From NCBI GenBank assembly GCA_002189035.1, contig NEEC01000072.1, positions 1-64,000 on the forward strand: a DNA stretch of 64,000 bases. Direction: 5' to 3'. The notes under the pieces were generated by a model. It searched no databases. It saw nothing but the letters and a program-made list of their open reading frames with translations, and had not been told where the DNA came from. This DNA comes from Utricularia gibba (taxonomy: Eukaryota > Streptophyta > Magnoliopsida > Lamiales > Lentibulariaceae). Of the stretch, positions 25,449-38,893 are shown in pieces; the stretch's first letter is position 1, and each line of letters opens with the position of its first letter. Both the position numbers and the translations under genes were made by a program.

Positions 25449-26386
25449 CATGACATCCTAACTACATCAAATGCGTTACGATTTTCGTCGAGTGCGACCC
25501 GATTGGGCTTAGTAGCCAGACCGAATCTCGGGCCGGACAAAGCTCCCAACGACAGCACCCGCCTTTAAATGGCAAGCTGTTGCTTGAAAAACCATGTGGG
25601 CAGCCGCCGACAACCCAACGTTAATAAATGCATCACTTCTTTTGCCGGGCTACAGCTGACTATGGGCTCAAGCCCGACCCGAATCCGGCCCGATCTCGGT
25701 GACCCACAAAAGCGCCTTGTCAAGTGTAAAGCATGCTGTTGAAAAAACCATTTGGGGTGGTCATGAGATCCTAACTTCAATAAAGGTATCACGATTTTCG
25801 TCGAATGGGAACAGATTGTGCTGTGAAGTCAGACCAAACCTTGGGTCCTCACAAAGTTCCCAACAACAGCACCCGCCAAAAAACGACAACTTTTCCTTCA
25901 AAAAGCATGTAGGCAGCCACCGAAAACCCAACGTTAATAAATGCATCACTTCTTTGGCCGGGCTACAAATGACTATGGGCTAGAGCGCGACTCGACCATT
26001 TGCTCGATACTGGAGCCCGCCTAGAGCGCCTCCTCAAATATAAATCAGGTTGTTGAGAAAACCATTTGGGGTTCTCATGACATCCTAACTAAAGCGAATG
26101 CATACGATTTCGTCGAGTACGACCCGATTGGGCTTAGTAGCCAGACCGAATCTCGGGCCCTGACAAAGCTCCCAACTACAGCACCCACCTTAAAACGGCA
26201 AGCTGTTGCTTGAAAAACCATTTAGGCAGCCGCTGAATACCCAACGTTGATAAATGCATCACTTATTTTCCGGGCCACAACTGACTATGGGCCTGAGCCC
26301 GACCCGACCTCTGGCCCAATCCTGAAACCCCCAAGAGCGCTTTCTGAAATATAAAGTAGAGTGTTGAGAAAACCCATTGGGGTTCT

Positions 26387-26699
26387 CATGACATCCTAAC
26401 TACAGCAAATGCGTTACGTTTTTCGTCGAGTGCGACCCGATTGGGCTTAGTAGCCAGACCGAATCTCGGGCCGGACAAAGCTCCCAACGACAGCACCCGC
26501 CTTTAAATGGCAAGCTGTTGCTTGAAAAACCATGTGGGCAGCCGCCGACAACCCAACGTTAATAAATGCATCACTTTTTTGGCCAGGCTACAAATGACTA
26601 TGGGCCAGAGCGCGACTCGACCATTTGCTCGATACTGGTGCCCGCCTAGAGCGCCTCCTCAAATATAAATCAGGTTGTTGAGAAACCATTTGGGGTGCT
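26387..26699 (+). repeat. Monomer type f (exemplar), c/d fusion
   Basis: From 26387 to roughly 26570 this monomer matches type c (gtcgagtgcgacccg, cgggccggac, cctttaaatggc, ccgacaacccaacg). After cactttttt it changes to the type-d B half (ggccaggctacaaatgac, gccagagcgcg, gctcgatactgg) and is followed by type a, as d often is. It is therefore a c-then-d fusion and occupies the slot that c* d fills in 7-mer blocks. This copy also carries gttacgtttttcg, a variant shared with two other copies. Confidence 0.88.
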
Positions 26700-28264
26700 C
26701 ATGACATCCTAACTTCAGCAAATGCATCACGATTTTCATCGAGTAGCACCCGATTGGGCTCAGGAGCCAGACCGAACCTTGGGCCCTAACAAAGCTGCCA
26801 ACGACAGCACTCGCCTTAAAACGGCAAGCTATTGCTTGAAAAACCATTTAGGCAGCCGCCGAAAACCCATCGTTGATAAATGCATCACTTATTTTCCGGG
26901 CTACAACTGACTATGGGCCTGAGCCCGACCCGACCTCTGGCCCAATCCCGAAACCCTCCGAGAGCGCCTTCTCAAATATATAGCAGAGTGTTGAGAAAAC
27001 CCATTGGGGTTCTCATGACATCCTAACTACATCAAATGCGTTACGATTTTCGTCGAGTGCGACCCGATTGGGCTTAGTAGCCAGACCGAATCTCGGGCCG
27101 GACAAAGCTCCCAACGACAGCACCCGCCTTTAAATGGCAAGCTGTTGCTTGAAAAACCATGTGGGCAGCCGCCGACAACCCAACGTTAATAAATGCATCA
27201 CTTCTTTTGCCGGGCTACAGCTGACTATGGGCTCAAGCCCGACCCGAATCCGGCCCGATCTCGGTGACCCACAAAAGCGCCTTGTCAAGTGTAAAGCATG
27301 CTGTTGAAAAAACCATTTGGGGTGGTCATGAGATCCTAACTTCAATAAAGGTATCACGATTTTCGTCGAATGGGAACAGATTGTGCTGTGAAGTCAGACC
27401 AAACCTTGGGTCCTCACAAAGTTCCCAACAACAGCACCCGCCAAAAAACGACAACTTTTCCTTCAAAAAGCATGTAGGCAGCCACCGAAAACCCAACGTT
27501 AATAAATGCATCACTTCTTTGGCCGGGCTACAAATGACTATGGGCCAGAGCGCGACTCGACCATTTGCTCGATACTGGAGCCGCCTAGAGCGCCTCCTCA
27601 AATATAAATCAGGTTGTTGAGAAAACCATTTGGGGTTCTCATGACATCCTAACTAAAGCGAATGCATACGATTTCGTCGAGTACGACCCGATTGGGCTTA
27701 GTAGCCAGACCGAATCTCGGGCCCTGACAAAGCTCCCAACTACAGCACCCACCTTAAAACGGCAAGCTGTTGCTTGAAAAACCATTTAGGCAGCCGCTGA
27801 ATACCCAACGTTGATAAATGCATCACTTATTTCCGGGCCACAACTGACTATGGGCCTGAGCCCGACCCGACCTCTGGCCCAATCCTGAAACCCCCCAAGA
27901 GCGCCTTCTGAAATATAAAGTAGAGTGTTGAGAAAACCCATTGGGGTTCTCATGACATCCTAACTACAGCAAATGCGTTACGATTTTCGTCGAGTGCGAC
28001 CCGATTGGGCTTAGTAGCCAGACCGAATCTCGGGCCGGACAAAGCTCCCAACGACAGCACCCGCCTTTAAATGGCAAGCTGTTGCTTGAAAAACCATGTG
28101 GGCAGCCGCCGACAACCCAACGTTAATAAATGCATCACTTTTTTGGCCAGGCTACAAATGACTATGGGCCAGAGCGCGACTCGACCATTTGCTCGATACT
28201 GGTGCCCGCCTAGAGCGCCTCCTCAAATACAAATCAGGTTGTTGAGAATACCATTTGGGGTGCT
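26700..28264 (+). repeat. HOR block 14: 5-mer a c d e f (1565 bp)
   Basis: Near-identical to block 12. Its end carries both caaatacaaatcagg and gagaataccattt. Confidence 0.92.
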
Positions 28265-31079
28265 CATGACATCCTAACTTCAGCAAATGCATCACGATTT
28301 TCATCGAGTAGCACCCGATTGGGCTCAGGAGCCAGACCGAACCTTGGGCCCTAACAAAGCTGCCAACGACAGCACTCGCCTTAAAACGGCAAGCTATTGC
28401 TTGAAAAACCATTTAGGCAGCCGCCGAAAACCCATCGTTGATAAATGCATCACTTATTTTCCGGGCTACAACTGACTATTGGCCTGAGCCGACCCGACCT
28501 CTGGCCCAATCCCGAAACCCCCGAGAGCGCCTTCTCAAATATATAGCAGAGTGTTGAGAAAACCCATTGGGGTTCTCATGACATCCTAACTAAAGCAAAT
28601 GCATTACGATTTCGTCGAGTACGACCCGATTGGGTTTAGTAGCCAGACCGAATCTCGGGCCCTGACAAAGCTCCCAACTACAGCACCCACCTTAAAACGG
28701 CAAGCTGTTGCTTGAAAAACCATTTAGGCAGCCGCCGAAAACCCATCGTTGATAAATGCATCACTTATTTTCCGGGCTACAACTGACTATTGGCCTGAGC
28801 CCGACCCGACCTCTGGCCCAATCCCGAAACCCTCCGAGGGCGCCTTCTCAAATATATAGCAGAGTGTTGAGAAAACCCATTGGGGTTCTCATGACATCCT
28901 AACTACATCAAATGCGTTACGATTTTCGTCGAGTGCGACCCGATTGGGCTTAGTAGCCAGACCGAATCTCGGGCCGGACAAAGCTCCCAACGACAGCACC
29001 CGCCTTTAAATGGCAAGCTGTTGCTTGAAAAACCATGTGGGCAGCCGCCGACAACCCAACGTTAATAAATGCATCACTTCTTTTGCCGGGCTACAGCTGA
29101 CTATGGGCTCAAGCCCGACCCGAATCCGGCCCGATCTCGGTGACCCACAAAAGCGCCTTGTCAAGTGTAAAGCATGCTGTTGAAAAAACCATTTGGGGTG
29201 GTCATGAGATCCTAACTTCAATAAAGGTATCACGATTTTCGTCGAATGGGAACAGATTGTGCTGTGAAGTCAGACCAAACCTTGGGTCCTCACAAAGTTC
29301 CCAACAACAGCACCCGCCAAAAAACGACAACTTTTCCTTCAAAAAGCATGTAGGCAGCAACCGAAAACCCAACGTTAATAAATGCATCACTTCTTTGGCC
29401 GGGCTACAAATGACTATGGGCTAGAGCGCGACTCGACCATTTGCTCGATACTGGAGCCCGCCTAGAGCGCCTCCTCAAATATAAATCAGGTTGTTGAGAA
29501 AACCATTTGGGGTTCTCATGACATCCTAACTAAAGCGAATGCATACGATTTCGTCGAGTACGACCCGATTGGGCTTAGTAGCCAGACCGAATCTCGGGCC
29601 CTGACAAAGCTCCCAACTACAGCACCCACCTTAAAACGGCAAGCTGTTGCTTGAAAAACCATTTAGGCAGCCGCCGAAAACCCAACGTTGATAAATGCAT
29701 CACTTATTTTCCGGGCCACAACTGACTATGGGCCTGAGCCCGACCCGACCTCTGGCCCAATCCCGAAACCCCGAGAGCGCCTTCTCAAATATATAGCAGA
29801 GTGTTGAGAAAACCCATTGGGGTTCTCATGACATCCTAACTACATCAAATGCGTTACGATTTTCGTCGAGTGCGACCCGATTGGGCTTAGTAGCCAGACC
29901 GAATCTCGGGCCGGACAAAGCTCCCAACGACAGCACCCGCCTTTAAATGGCAAGCTGTTGCTTGAAAAACCATGTGGGCAGCCGCCGACAACCCAACGTT
30001 AATAAATGCATCACTTCTTTTGCCGGGCTACAGCTGACTATGGGCTCAAGCCCGACCCGAATCCGGCCCGATCTCGGTGACCCACAAAAGCGCCTTGTCA
30101 AGTGTAAAGCATGCTGTTGAAAAAACCATTTGGGGTGGTCATGAGATCCTAACTTCAATAAAGGTATCACGATTTTCGTCGAATGGGAACAGATTGTGCT
30201 GTGAAGTCAGACCAAACCTTGGGTCCTCACAAAGTTCCCAACAACAGCACCCGCCAAAAAACGACAACTTTTCCTTCAAAAAGCATGTAGGCAGCCACCG
30301 AAAACCCAACGTTAATAAATGCATCACTTCTTTGGCCGGGCTACAAATGACTATGGGCTAGAGCGCGACTCGACCATTTGCTCGATACTGGAGCCCGCCT
30401 AGAGCGCCTCCTCAAATATAAATCAGGTTGTTGAGAAAACCATTTGGGGTTCTCATGACATCCTAACTAAAGCGAATGCATACGATTTCGTCGAGTACGA
30501 CCCGATTGGGCTTAGTAGCCAGACCGAATCTCGGGCCCTGACAAAGCTCCCAACTACAGCACCCACCTTAAAACGGCAAGCTGTTGCTTGAAAAACCATT
30601 TAGGCAGCCGCTGAATACCCAACGTTGATAAATGCATCACTTATTTTCCGGGCCACAACTGACTATGGGCCTGAGCCCGACCCGACCTCTGGCCCAATCC
30701 TGAAACCCCCCAAGAGCGCTTTCTGAAATATAAAGTAGAGTGTTGAGAAAACCCATTGGGGTTCTCATGACATCCTAACTACAGCAAATGCGTTACGTTT
30801 TTCGTCGAGTGCGACCCGATTGGGCTTAGTAGCCAGACCGAATCTCGGGCCGGACAAAGCTCCCAACGACAGCACCCGCCTTTAAATGGCAAGCTGTTGC
30901 TTGAAAAACCATGTGGGCAGCCGCCGACAACCCAACGTTAATAAATGCATCACTTTTTTGGCCAGGCTACAAATGACTATGGGCCAGAGCGCGACTCGAC
31001 CATTTGCTCGATACTGGTGCCCGCCTAGAGCGCCTCCTCAAATATAAATCAGGTTGTTGAGAATACCATTTGGGGTGCT
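28265..31079 (+). repeat. HOR block 15: 9-mer a b c d e c d e f (2815 bp)
   Basis: Near-identical to block 13, with the same private variants at 29359, 30720 and 30798. It adds gggctagagcgcg in both d monomers and gggtttagtag in slot 2. Confidence 0.92.
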
Positions 31080-33576
31080 CATGACATCCTAACTTCAGCA
31101 AATGCATCACGATTTTCATCGAGTAGCACCCGATTGGGCTCAGGAGCCAGACCGAACCTTGGGCCCTAACAAAGCTGCCAACGACAGCACTCGCCTTAAA
31201 ACGGCAAGCTATTGCTTGAAAAACCATTTAGGCAGCCGCCGAAAACCCATCGTTGATAAATGCATCACTTATTTTCCGGGCTACAACTGACTATGGGCCT
31301 GAGCCCGACCCGACCTCTGGCCCAATCCCGAAACCCTCCGAGAGCGCCTTCTCAAATATATAGCAGAGTGTTGAGAAAACCCATTGGGGTTCTCATGACA
31401 TCCTAACTACATCAAATGCGTTACGATTTTCGTCGAGTGCGACCCGATTGGGCTTAGTAGCCAGACCGAATCTCGGGCCGGACAAAGCTCCCAACGACAG
31501 CACCCGCCTTTAAATGGCAAGCTGTTGCTTGAAAAACCATGTGGGCAGCCGCCGACAACCCAACGTTAATAAATGCATCACTTCTTTTGCCGGGCTACAG
31601 CTGACTATGGGCTCAAGCCCGACCCGAATCCGGCCCGATCTCGGTGACCCACAAAAGCGCCTTGTCAAGTGTAAAGCATGCTGTTGAAAAAACCATTTGG
31701 GGTGGTCATGAGATCCTAACTTCAATAAAGGTATCACGATTTTCGTCGAATGGGAACAGATTGTGCTGTGAAGTCAGACCAAACCTTGGGTCCTCACAAA
31801 GTTCCCAACAACAGCACCCGCCAAAAAACGACAACTTTTCCTTCAAAAAGCATGTAGGCAGCCACCGAAAACCCAACGTTAATAAATGCATCACTTCTTT
31901 GGCCGGGCTACAAATGACTATGGGCCAGAGCGCGACTCGACCATTTGCTCGATACTGGAGCCGCCTAGAGCGCCTCCTCAAATATAAATCAGGTTGTTGA
32001 GAAAACCATTTGGGGTTCTCATGACATCCTAACTAAAGCGAATGCATACGATTTCGTCGAGTACGACCCGATTGGGCTTAGTAGCCAGACCGAATCTCGG
32101 GCCCTGACAAAGCTCCCAACTACAGCACCCACCTTAAAACGGCAAGCTGTTGCTTGAAAAACCATTTAGGCAGCCGCTGAAACCCAACGTTGATAAATGC
32201 ATCACTTATTTCCGGGCCACAACTGACTATGGGCCTGAGCCCGACCCGACCTCTGGCCCAATCCTGAAACCCCCAAGAGCGCCTTCTCAAATATAAAGTA
32301 GAGTGTTGAGAAAACCCATTGGGGTTCTCATGACATCCTAACTACAGCAAATGCGTTACGATTTTCGTCGAGTGCGACCCGATTGGGCTTAGTAGCCAGA
32401 CCGAATCTCGGGCCGGACAAAGCTCCCAACGACAGCACCCGCCTTTAAATGGCAAGCTGTTGCTTGAAAAACCATGTGGGCAGCCGCCGACAACCCAACG
32501 TTAATAAATGCATCACTTCTTTTGCCGGGCTACAGCTGACTATGGGCTCAAGCCCGACCCGAATCCGGCCCGATCTCGGTGACCCACAAAAGCGCCTTGT
32601 CAAGTGTAAAGCATGCTGTTGAAAAAACCATTTGGGGTGGTCATGAGATCCTAACTTCAATAAAGGTATCACGATTTTCGTCGAATGGGAACAGATTGTG
32701 CTGTGAAGTCAGACCAAACCTTGGGTCCTCACAAAGTTCCCAACAACAGCACCCGCCAAAAAACGACAACTTTTCCTTCAAAAAGCATGTAGGCAGCCAC
32801 CGAAAACCCAACGTTAATAAATGCATCACTTCTTTGGCCGGGCTACAAATGACTATGGGCCAGAGCGCGACTCGACCATTTGCTCGATACTGGAGCCGCC
32901 TAGAGCGCCTCCTCAAATATAAATCAGGTTGTTGAGAAAACCATTTGGGGTTCTCATGACATCCTAACTAAAGCGAATGCATACGATTTCGTCGAGTACG
33001 ACCCGATTGGGCTTAGTAGCCAGACCGAATCTCGGGCCCTGACAAAGCTCCCAACTACAGCACCCACCTTAAAACGGCAAGCTGTTGCTTGAAAAACCAT
33101 TTAGGCAGCCGCTGAAACCCAACGTTGATAAATGCATCACTTATTTTCCGGGCCACAACTGACTATGGGCCTGAGCCCGACCCGACCTCTGGCCCAATCC
33201 TGAAACCCCCAAGAGCGCCTTCTGAAATATAAAGTAGAGTGTTGAGAAAACCCATTGGGGTTCTCATGACATCCTAACTACAAAATGCGTTACGATTTTC
33301 GTCGAGTGCGACCCGATTGGGCTTAGTAGCCAGACCGAATCTCGGGCCGGACAAAGCTCCCAACGACAGCACCCGCCTTTAAATGGCAAGCTGTTGCTTG
33401 AAAAACCATGTGGGCAGCCGCCGACAACCCAACGTTAATAAATGCATCACTTTTTTGGCCAGGCTACAAATGACTATGGGCCAGAGCGCGACTCGACCAT
33501 TTGCTCGATACTGGTGCCCGCCTAGAGCGCCTCCTCAAATATAAATCAGGTTGTTGAGAAAACCATTTGGGGTGCT
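31080..33576 (+). repeat. HOR block 16: 8-mer a c d e c d e f (2497 bp)
   Basis: Begins like the 5-mer, but slot 5 is a full c (ctacagcaaatgcg start with a c-type B half) instead of f. A second d e f follows. This and the next block interrupt the 14-mer register. Confidence 0.88.
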
Positions 33577-36075
33577 CATGACATCCTAACTTCAGCAAAT
33601 GCATCACGATTTTCATCGAGTAGCACCCGATTGGGCTCAGGAGCCAGACCGAACCTTGGGCCCTAACAAAGCTGCCAACGACAGCACTCGCCTTAAAACG
33701 GCAAGCTATTGCTTGAAAAACCATTTAGGCAGCCGCCGAAAACCCATCGTTGATAAATGCATCACTTATTTTCCGGGCTACAACTGACTATGGCCTGAGC
33801 CCGACCCGACCTCTGGCCCAATCCCGAAACCCTCCGAGAGCGCCTTCTCAAATATATAGCAGAGTGTTGAGAAAACCCATTGGGGTTCTCATGACATCCT
33901 AACTACATCAAATGCGTTACGATTTTCGTCGAGTGCGACCCGATTGGGCTTAGTAGCCAGACCGAATCTCGGGCCGGACAAAGCTCCCAACGACAGCACC
34001 CGCCTTTAAATGGCAAGCTGTTGCTTGAAAAACCATGTGGGCAGCCGCCGACAACCCAACGTTAATAAATGCATCACTTCTTTTGCCGGGCTACAGCTGA
34101 CTATGGGCTCAAGCCCGACCCGAATCCGGCCCGATCTCGGTGACCCACAAAAGCGCCTTGTCAAGTGTAAAGCATGCTGTTGAAAAACCATTTGGGGTGG
34201 TCATGAGATCCTAACTTCAATAAAGGTATCACGATTTTCGTCGAATGGGAACAGATTGTGCTGTGAAGTCAGACCAAACCTTGGGTCCTCACAAAGTTCC
34301 CAACAACAGCACCCGCCAAAAAACGACAACTTTTCCTTCAAAAAGCATGTAGGCAGCCACCGAAAACCCAACGTTAATAAATGCATCACTTCTTTGGCCG
34401 GGCTACAAATGACTATGGGCCAGAGCGCGACTCGACCATTTGCTCGATACTGGAGCCCGCCTAGAGCGCCTCCTCAAATATAAATCAGGTTGTTGAGAAA
34501 ACCATTTGGGGTTCTCATGACATCCTAACTAAAGCAATGCATACGATTTCGTCGAGTACGACCCGATTGGGCTTAGTAGCCAGACCGAATCTCGGGCCCT
34601 GACAAAGCTCCAACTACAGCACCCACCTTAAAACGGCAAGCTGTTGCTTGAAAAACCATTTAGGCAGCCGCCGAAAACCCAACGTTGATAAATGCATCAC
34701 TTATTTTCCGGGCTACAACTGACTATGGGCCTGAGCCCGACCCGACCTCTGGCCCAATCCCGAAACCCTCCGAGAGCGCCTTCTCAAATATATAGCAGAG
34801 TGTTGAGAAAACCCATTGGGGTTCTCATGACATCCTAACTACATCAAATGCGTTACGATTTTCGTCGAGTGCGACCCGATTGGGCTTAGTAGCCAGACCG
34901 AATCTCGGGCCGGACAAAGCTCCCAACGACAGCACCCGCCTTTAAATGGCAAGCTGTTGCTTGAAAAACCATGTGGGCAGCCGCCGACAACCCAACGTTA
35001 ATAAATGCATCACTTCTTTTGCCGGGCTACAGCTGACTATGGGCTCAAGCCCGACCCGAATCCGGCCCGATCTCGGTGACCCACAAAAGCGCCTTGTCAA
35101 GTGTAAAGCATGCTGTTGAAAAAACCATTTGGGGTGGTCATGAGATCCTAACTTCAATAAAGGTATCACGATTTTCGTCGAATGGGAACAGATTGTGCTG
35201 TGAAGTCAGACCAAACCTTGGGTCCTCACAAAGTTCCCAACAACAGCACCCGCCAAAAAACGACAACTTTTCCTTCAAAAAGCATGTAGGCAGCCACCGA
35301 AAACCCAACGTTAATAAATGCATCACTTCTTTGGCCGGGCTACAAATGACTATGGGCCAGAGCGCGACTCGACCATTTGCTCGATACTGGAGCCCGCCTA
35401 GAGCGCCTCCTCAAATATAAATCAGGTTGTTGAGAAAACCATTTGGGGTTCTCATGACATCCTAACTAAAGCGAATGCATACGATTTCGTCGAGTACGAC
35501 CCGATTGGGCTTAGTAGCCAGACCGAATCTCGGGCCCTGACAAAGCTCCCAACTACAGCACCCACCTTAAAACGGCAAGCTGTTGCTTGAAAAACCATTT
35601 AGGCAGCCGCTGAAACCCAACGTTGATAAATGCATCACTTATTTTCCGGGCCACAACTGACTATGGGCCTGAGCCCGACCCGACCTCTGGCCCAATCCTG
35701 AAACCCCCCAAGAGCGCCTTCTGAAATATAAAGTAGAGTGTTGAGAAAACCCATTGGGGTTCTCATGACATCCTAACTACAGCAAATGCGTTACGATTTT
35801 CGTCGAGTGCGACCCGATTGGGCTTAGTAGCCAGACCGAATCTCGGGCCGGACAAAGCTCCCAACGACAGCACCCGCCTTTAAATGGCAAGCTGTTGCTT
35901 GAAAAACCATGTGGGCAGCCGCCGACAACCCAACGTTAATAAATGCATCACTTTTTTGGCCAGGCTACAAATGACTATGGGCCAGAGCGCGACTCGACCA
36001 TTTGCTCGATACTGGTGCCCGCCTAGAGCGCCTCCTCAAATAAAATCAGGTTGTTGAGAAACCATTTGGGGTGCT
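33577..36075 (+). repeat. HOR block 17: 8-mer a c d e c d e f (2499 bp)
   Basis: Same slot order as block 16. The e monomer near 34533 has a B half with ctacaactgac and ccctccgagagcgcc, so it is an e/a mosaic. Confidence 0.87.
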
Positions 36076-38893
36076 CATGACATCCTAACTTCAGCAAATG
36101 CATCACGATTTTCATCGAGTAGCACCCGATTGGGCTCAGGAGCCAGACCGAACCTTGGGCCCTAACAAAGCTGCCAACGACAGCACTCGCCTTAAAACGG
36201 CAAGCTATTGCTTGAAAAACCATTTAGGCAGCCGCCGAAAACCCATCGTTGATAAATGCATCACTTATTTTCCGGGCTACAACTGACTATTGGCCTGAGC
36301 CCGACCCGACCTCTGGCCCAATCCCGAAACCCTCCGAGAGCGCCTTCTCAAATATATAGCAGAGTGTTGAGAAAACCCATTGGGGTTCTCATGACATCCT
36401 AACTAAAGCAAATGCATTACGATTTCGTCGAGTACGACCCGATTGGGCTTAGTAGCCAGACCGAATCTCGGGCCCTGACAAAGCTCCCAACTACAGCACC
36501 CACCTTAAAACGGCAAGCTGTTGCTTGAAAAACCATTTAGGCAGCCGCCGAAAACCCATCGTTGATAAATGCATCACTTATTTTCCGGGCTACAACTGAC
36601 TATTGGCCTGAGCCCGACCCGACCTCTGGCCCAATCCCGAAACCCTCCGAGGGCGCCTTCTCAAATATATAGCAGAGTGTTGAGAAAACCCATTGGGGTT
36701 CTCATGACATCCTAACTACATCAAATGCGTTACGATTTTCGTCGAGTGCGACCCGATTGGGCTTAGTAGCCAGACCGAATCTCGGGCCGGACAAAGCTCC
36801 CAACGACAGCACCCGCCTTTAAATGGCAAGCTGTTGCTTGAAAAACCATGTGGGCAGCCGCCGACAACCCAACGTTAATAAATGCATCACTTCTTTTGCC
36901 GGGCTACAGCTGACTATGGGCTCAAGCCCGACCCGAATCCGGCCCGATCTCGGTGACCCACAAAAGCGCCTTGTCAAGTGTAAAGCATGCTGTTGAAAAA
37001 ACCATTTGGGGTGGTCATGAGATCCTAACTTCAATAAAGGTATCACGATTTTCGTCGAATGGGAACAGATTGTGCTGTGAAGTCAGACCAAACCTTGGGT
37101 CCTCACAAAGTTCCCAACAACAGCACCCGCCAAAAAACGACAACTTTTCCTTCAAAAAGCATGTAGGCAGCAACCGAAAACCCAACGTTAATAAATGCAT
37201 CACTTCTTTGGCCGGGCTACAAATGACTATGGGCTAGAGCGCGACTCGACCATTTGCTCGATACTGGAGCCCGCCTAGAGCGCCTCCTCAAATATAAATC
37301 AGGTTGTTGAGAAAACCATTTGGGGTTCTCATGACATCCTAACTAAAGCGAATGCATACGATTTCGTCGAGTACGACCCGATTGGGCTTAGTAGCCAGAC
37401 CGAATCTCGGGCCCTGACAAAGCTCCCAACTACAGCACCCACCTTAAAACGGCAAGCTGTTGCTTGAAAAACCATTTAGGCAGCCGCCGAAAACCCAACG
37501 TTGATAAATGCATCACTTATTTTCCGGGCCACAACTGACTATGGGCCTGAGCCCGACCCGACCTCTGGCCCAATCCCGAAACCCTCCGAGGGCGCCTTCT
37601 CAAATATATAGCAGAGTGTTGAGAAAACCCATTGGGGTTCTCATGACATCCTAACTACATCAAATGCGTTACGATTTTCGTCGAGTGCGACCCGATTGGG
37701 CTTAGTAGCCAGACCGAATCTCGGGCCGGACAAAGCTCCCAACGACAGCACCCGCCTTTAAATGGCAAGCTGTTGCTTGAAAAACCATGTGGGCAGCCGC
37801 CGACAACCCAACGTTAATAAATGCATCACTTCTTTTGCCGGGCTACAGCTGACTATGGGCTCAAGCCCGACCCGAATCCGGCCCGATCTCGGTGACCCAC
37901 AAAAGCGCCTTGTCAAGTGTAAAGCATGCTGTTGAAAAAACCATTTGGGGTGGTCATGAGATCCTAACTTCAATAAAGGTATCACGATTTTCGTCGAATG
38001 GGAACAGATTGTGCTGTGAAGTCAGACCAAACCTTGGGTCCTCACAAAGTTCCCAACAACAGCACCCGCCAAAAAACGACAACTTTTCCTTCAAAAAGCA
38101 TGTAGGCAGCCACCGAAAACCCAACGTTAATAAATGCATCACTTCTTTGGCCGGGCTACAAATGACTATGGGCTAGAGCGCGACTCGACCATTTGCTCGA
38201 TACTGGAGCCCGCCTAGAGCGCCTCCTCAAATATAAATCAGGTTGTTGAGAAAACCATTTGGGGTTCTCATGACATCCTAACTAAAGCGAATGCATACGA
38301 TTTCGTCGAGTACGACCCGATTGGGCTTAGTAGCCAGACCGAATCTCGGGCCCTGACAAAGCTCCCAACTACAGCACCCACCTTAAAACGGCAAGCTGTT
38401 GCTTGAAAAACCATTTAGGCAGCCGCTGAATACCCAACGTTGATAAATGCATCACTTATTTTCCGGGCCACAACTGACTATGGGCCTGAGCCCGACCCGA
38501 CCTCTGGCCCAATCCTGAAACCCCCCAAGAGCGCTTTCTGAAATATAAAGTAGAGTGTTGAGAAAACCCATTGGGGTTCTCATGACATCCTAACTACAGC
38601 AAATGCGTTACGTTTTTCGTCGAGTGCGACCCGATTGGGCTTAGTAGCCAGACCGAATCTCGGGCCGGACAAAGCTCCCAACGACAGCACCCGCCTTTAA
38701 ATGGCAAGCTGTTGCTTGAAAAACCATGTGGGCAGCCGCCGACAACCCAACGTTAATAAATGCATCACTTTTTTGGCCAGGCTACAAATGACTATGGGCC
38801 AGAGCGCGACTCGACCATTTGCTCGATACTGGTGCCCGCTAGAGCGCCTCCTCAAATATAAATCAGGTTGTTGAGAATACCATTTGGGGTGCT
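36076..38893 (+). repeat. HOR block 18: 9-mer a b c d e c d e f (2818 bp)
   Basis: Carries the private variants of blocks 13 and 15 (37172, 38535, 38613) and the gggctagagcgcg variant in both d monomers. It is therefore a sister of block 15, although 8-mers lie between them. Confidence 0.92.

Larger units (their letters stand above)
23884..26699 (+). repeat. HOR block 13: 9-mer a b c d e c d e f (2816 bp)
   Basis: The cleanest copy, used here for exemplars. Private variants are gcagcaaccg (24980), agcgctttctg (26341) and gttacgtttttcg (26419). All three recur 4379 bp downstream, to within one base. Confidence 0.92.

Noticed and set aside
25565-25792. Recurrent 75-codon minus-strand frame starting MIPLLKLGSHDHPK, seen intact in many copies
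   Set aside because: Its conservation follows from DNA-level homogenisation of c-d monomers. Variant copies change by frameshift as often as by substitution, which argues against selection on a protein.
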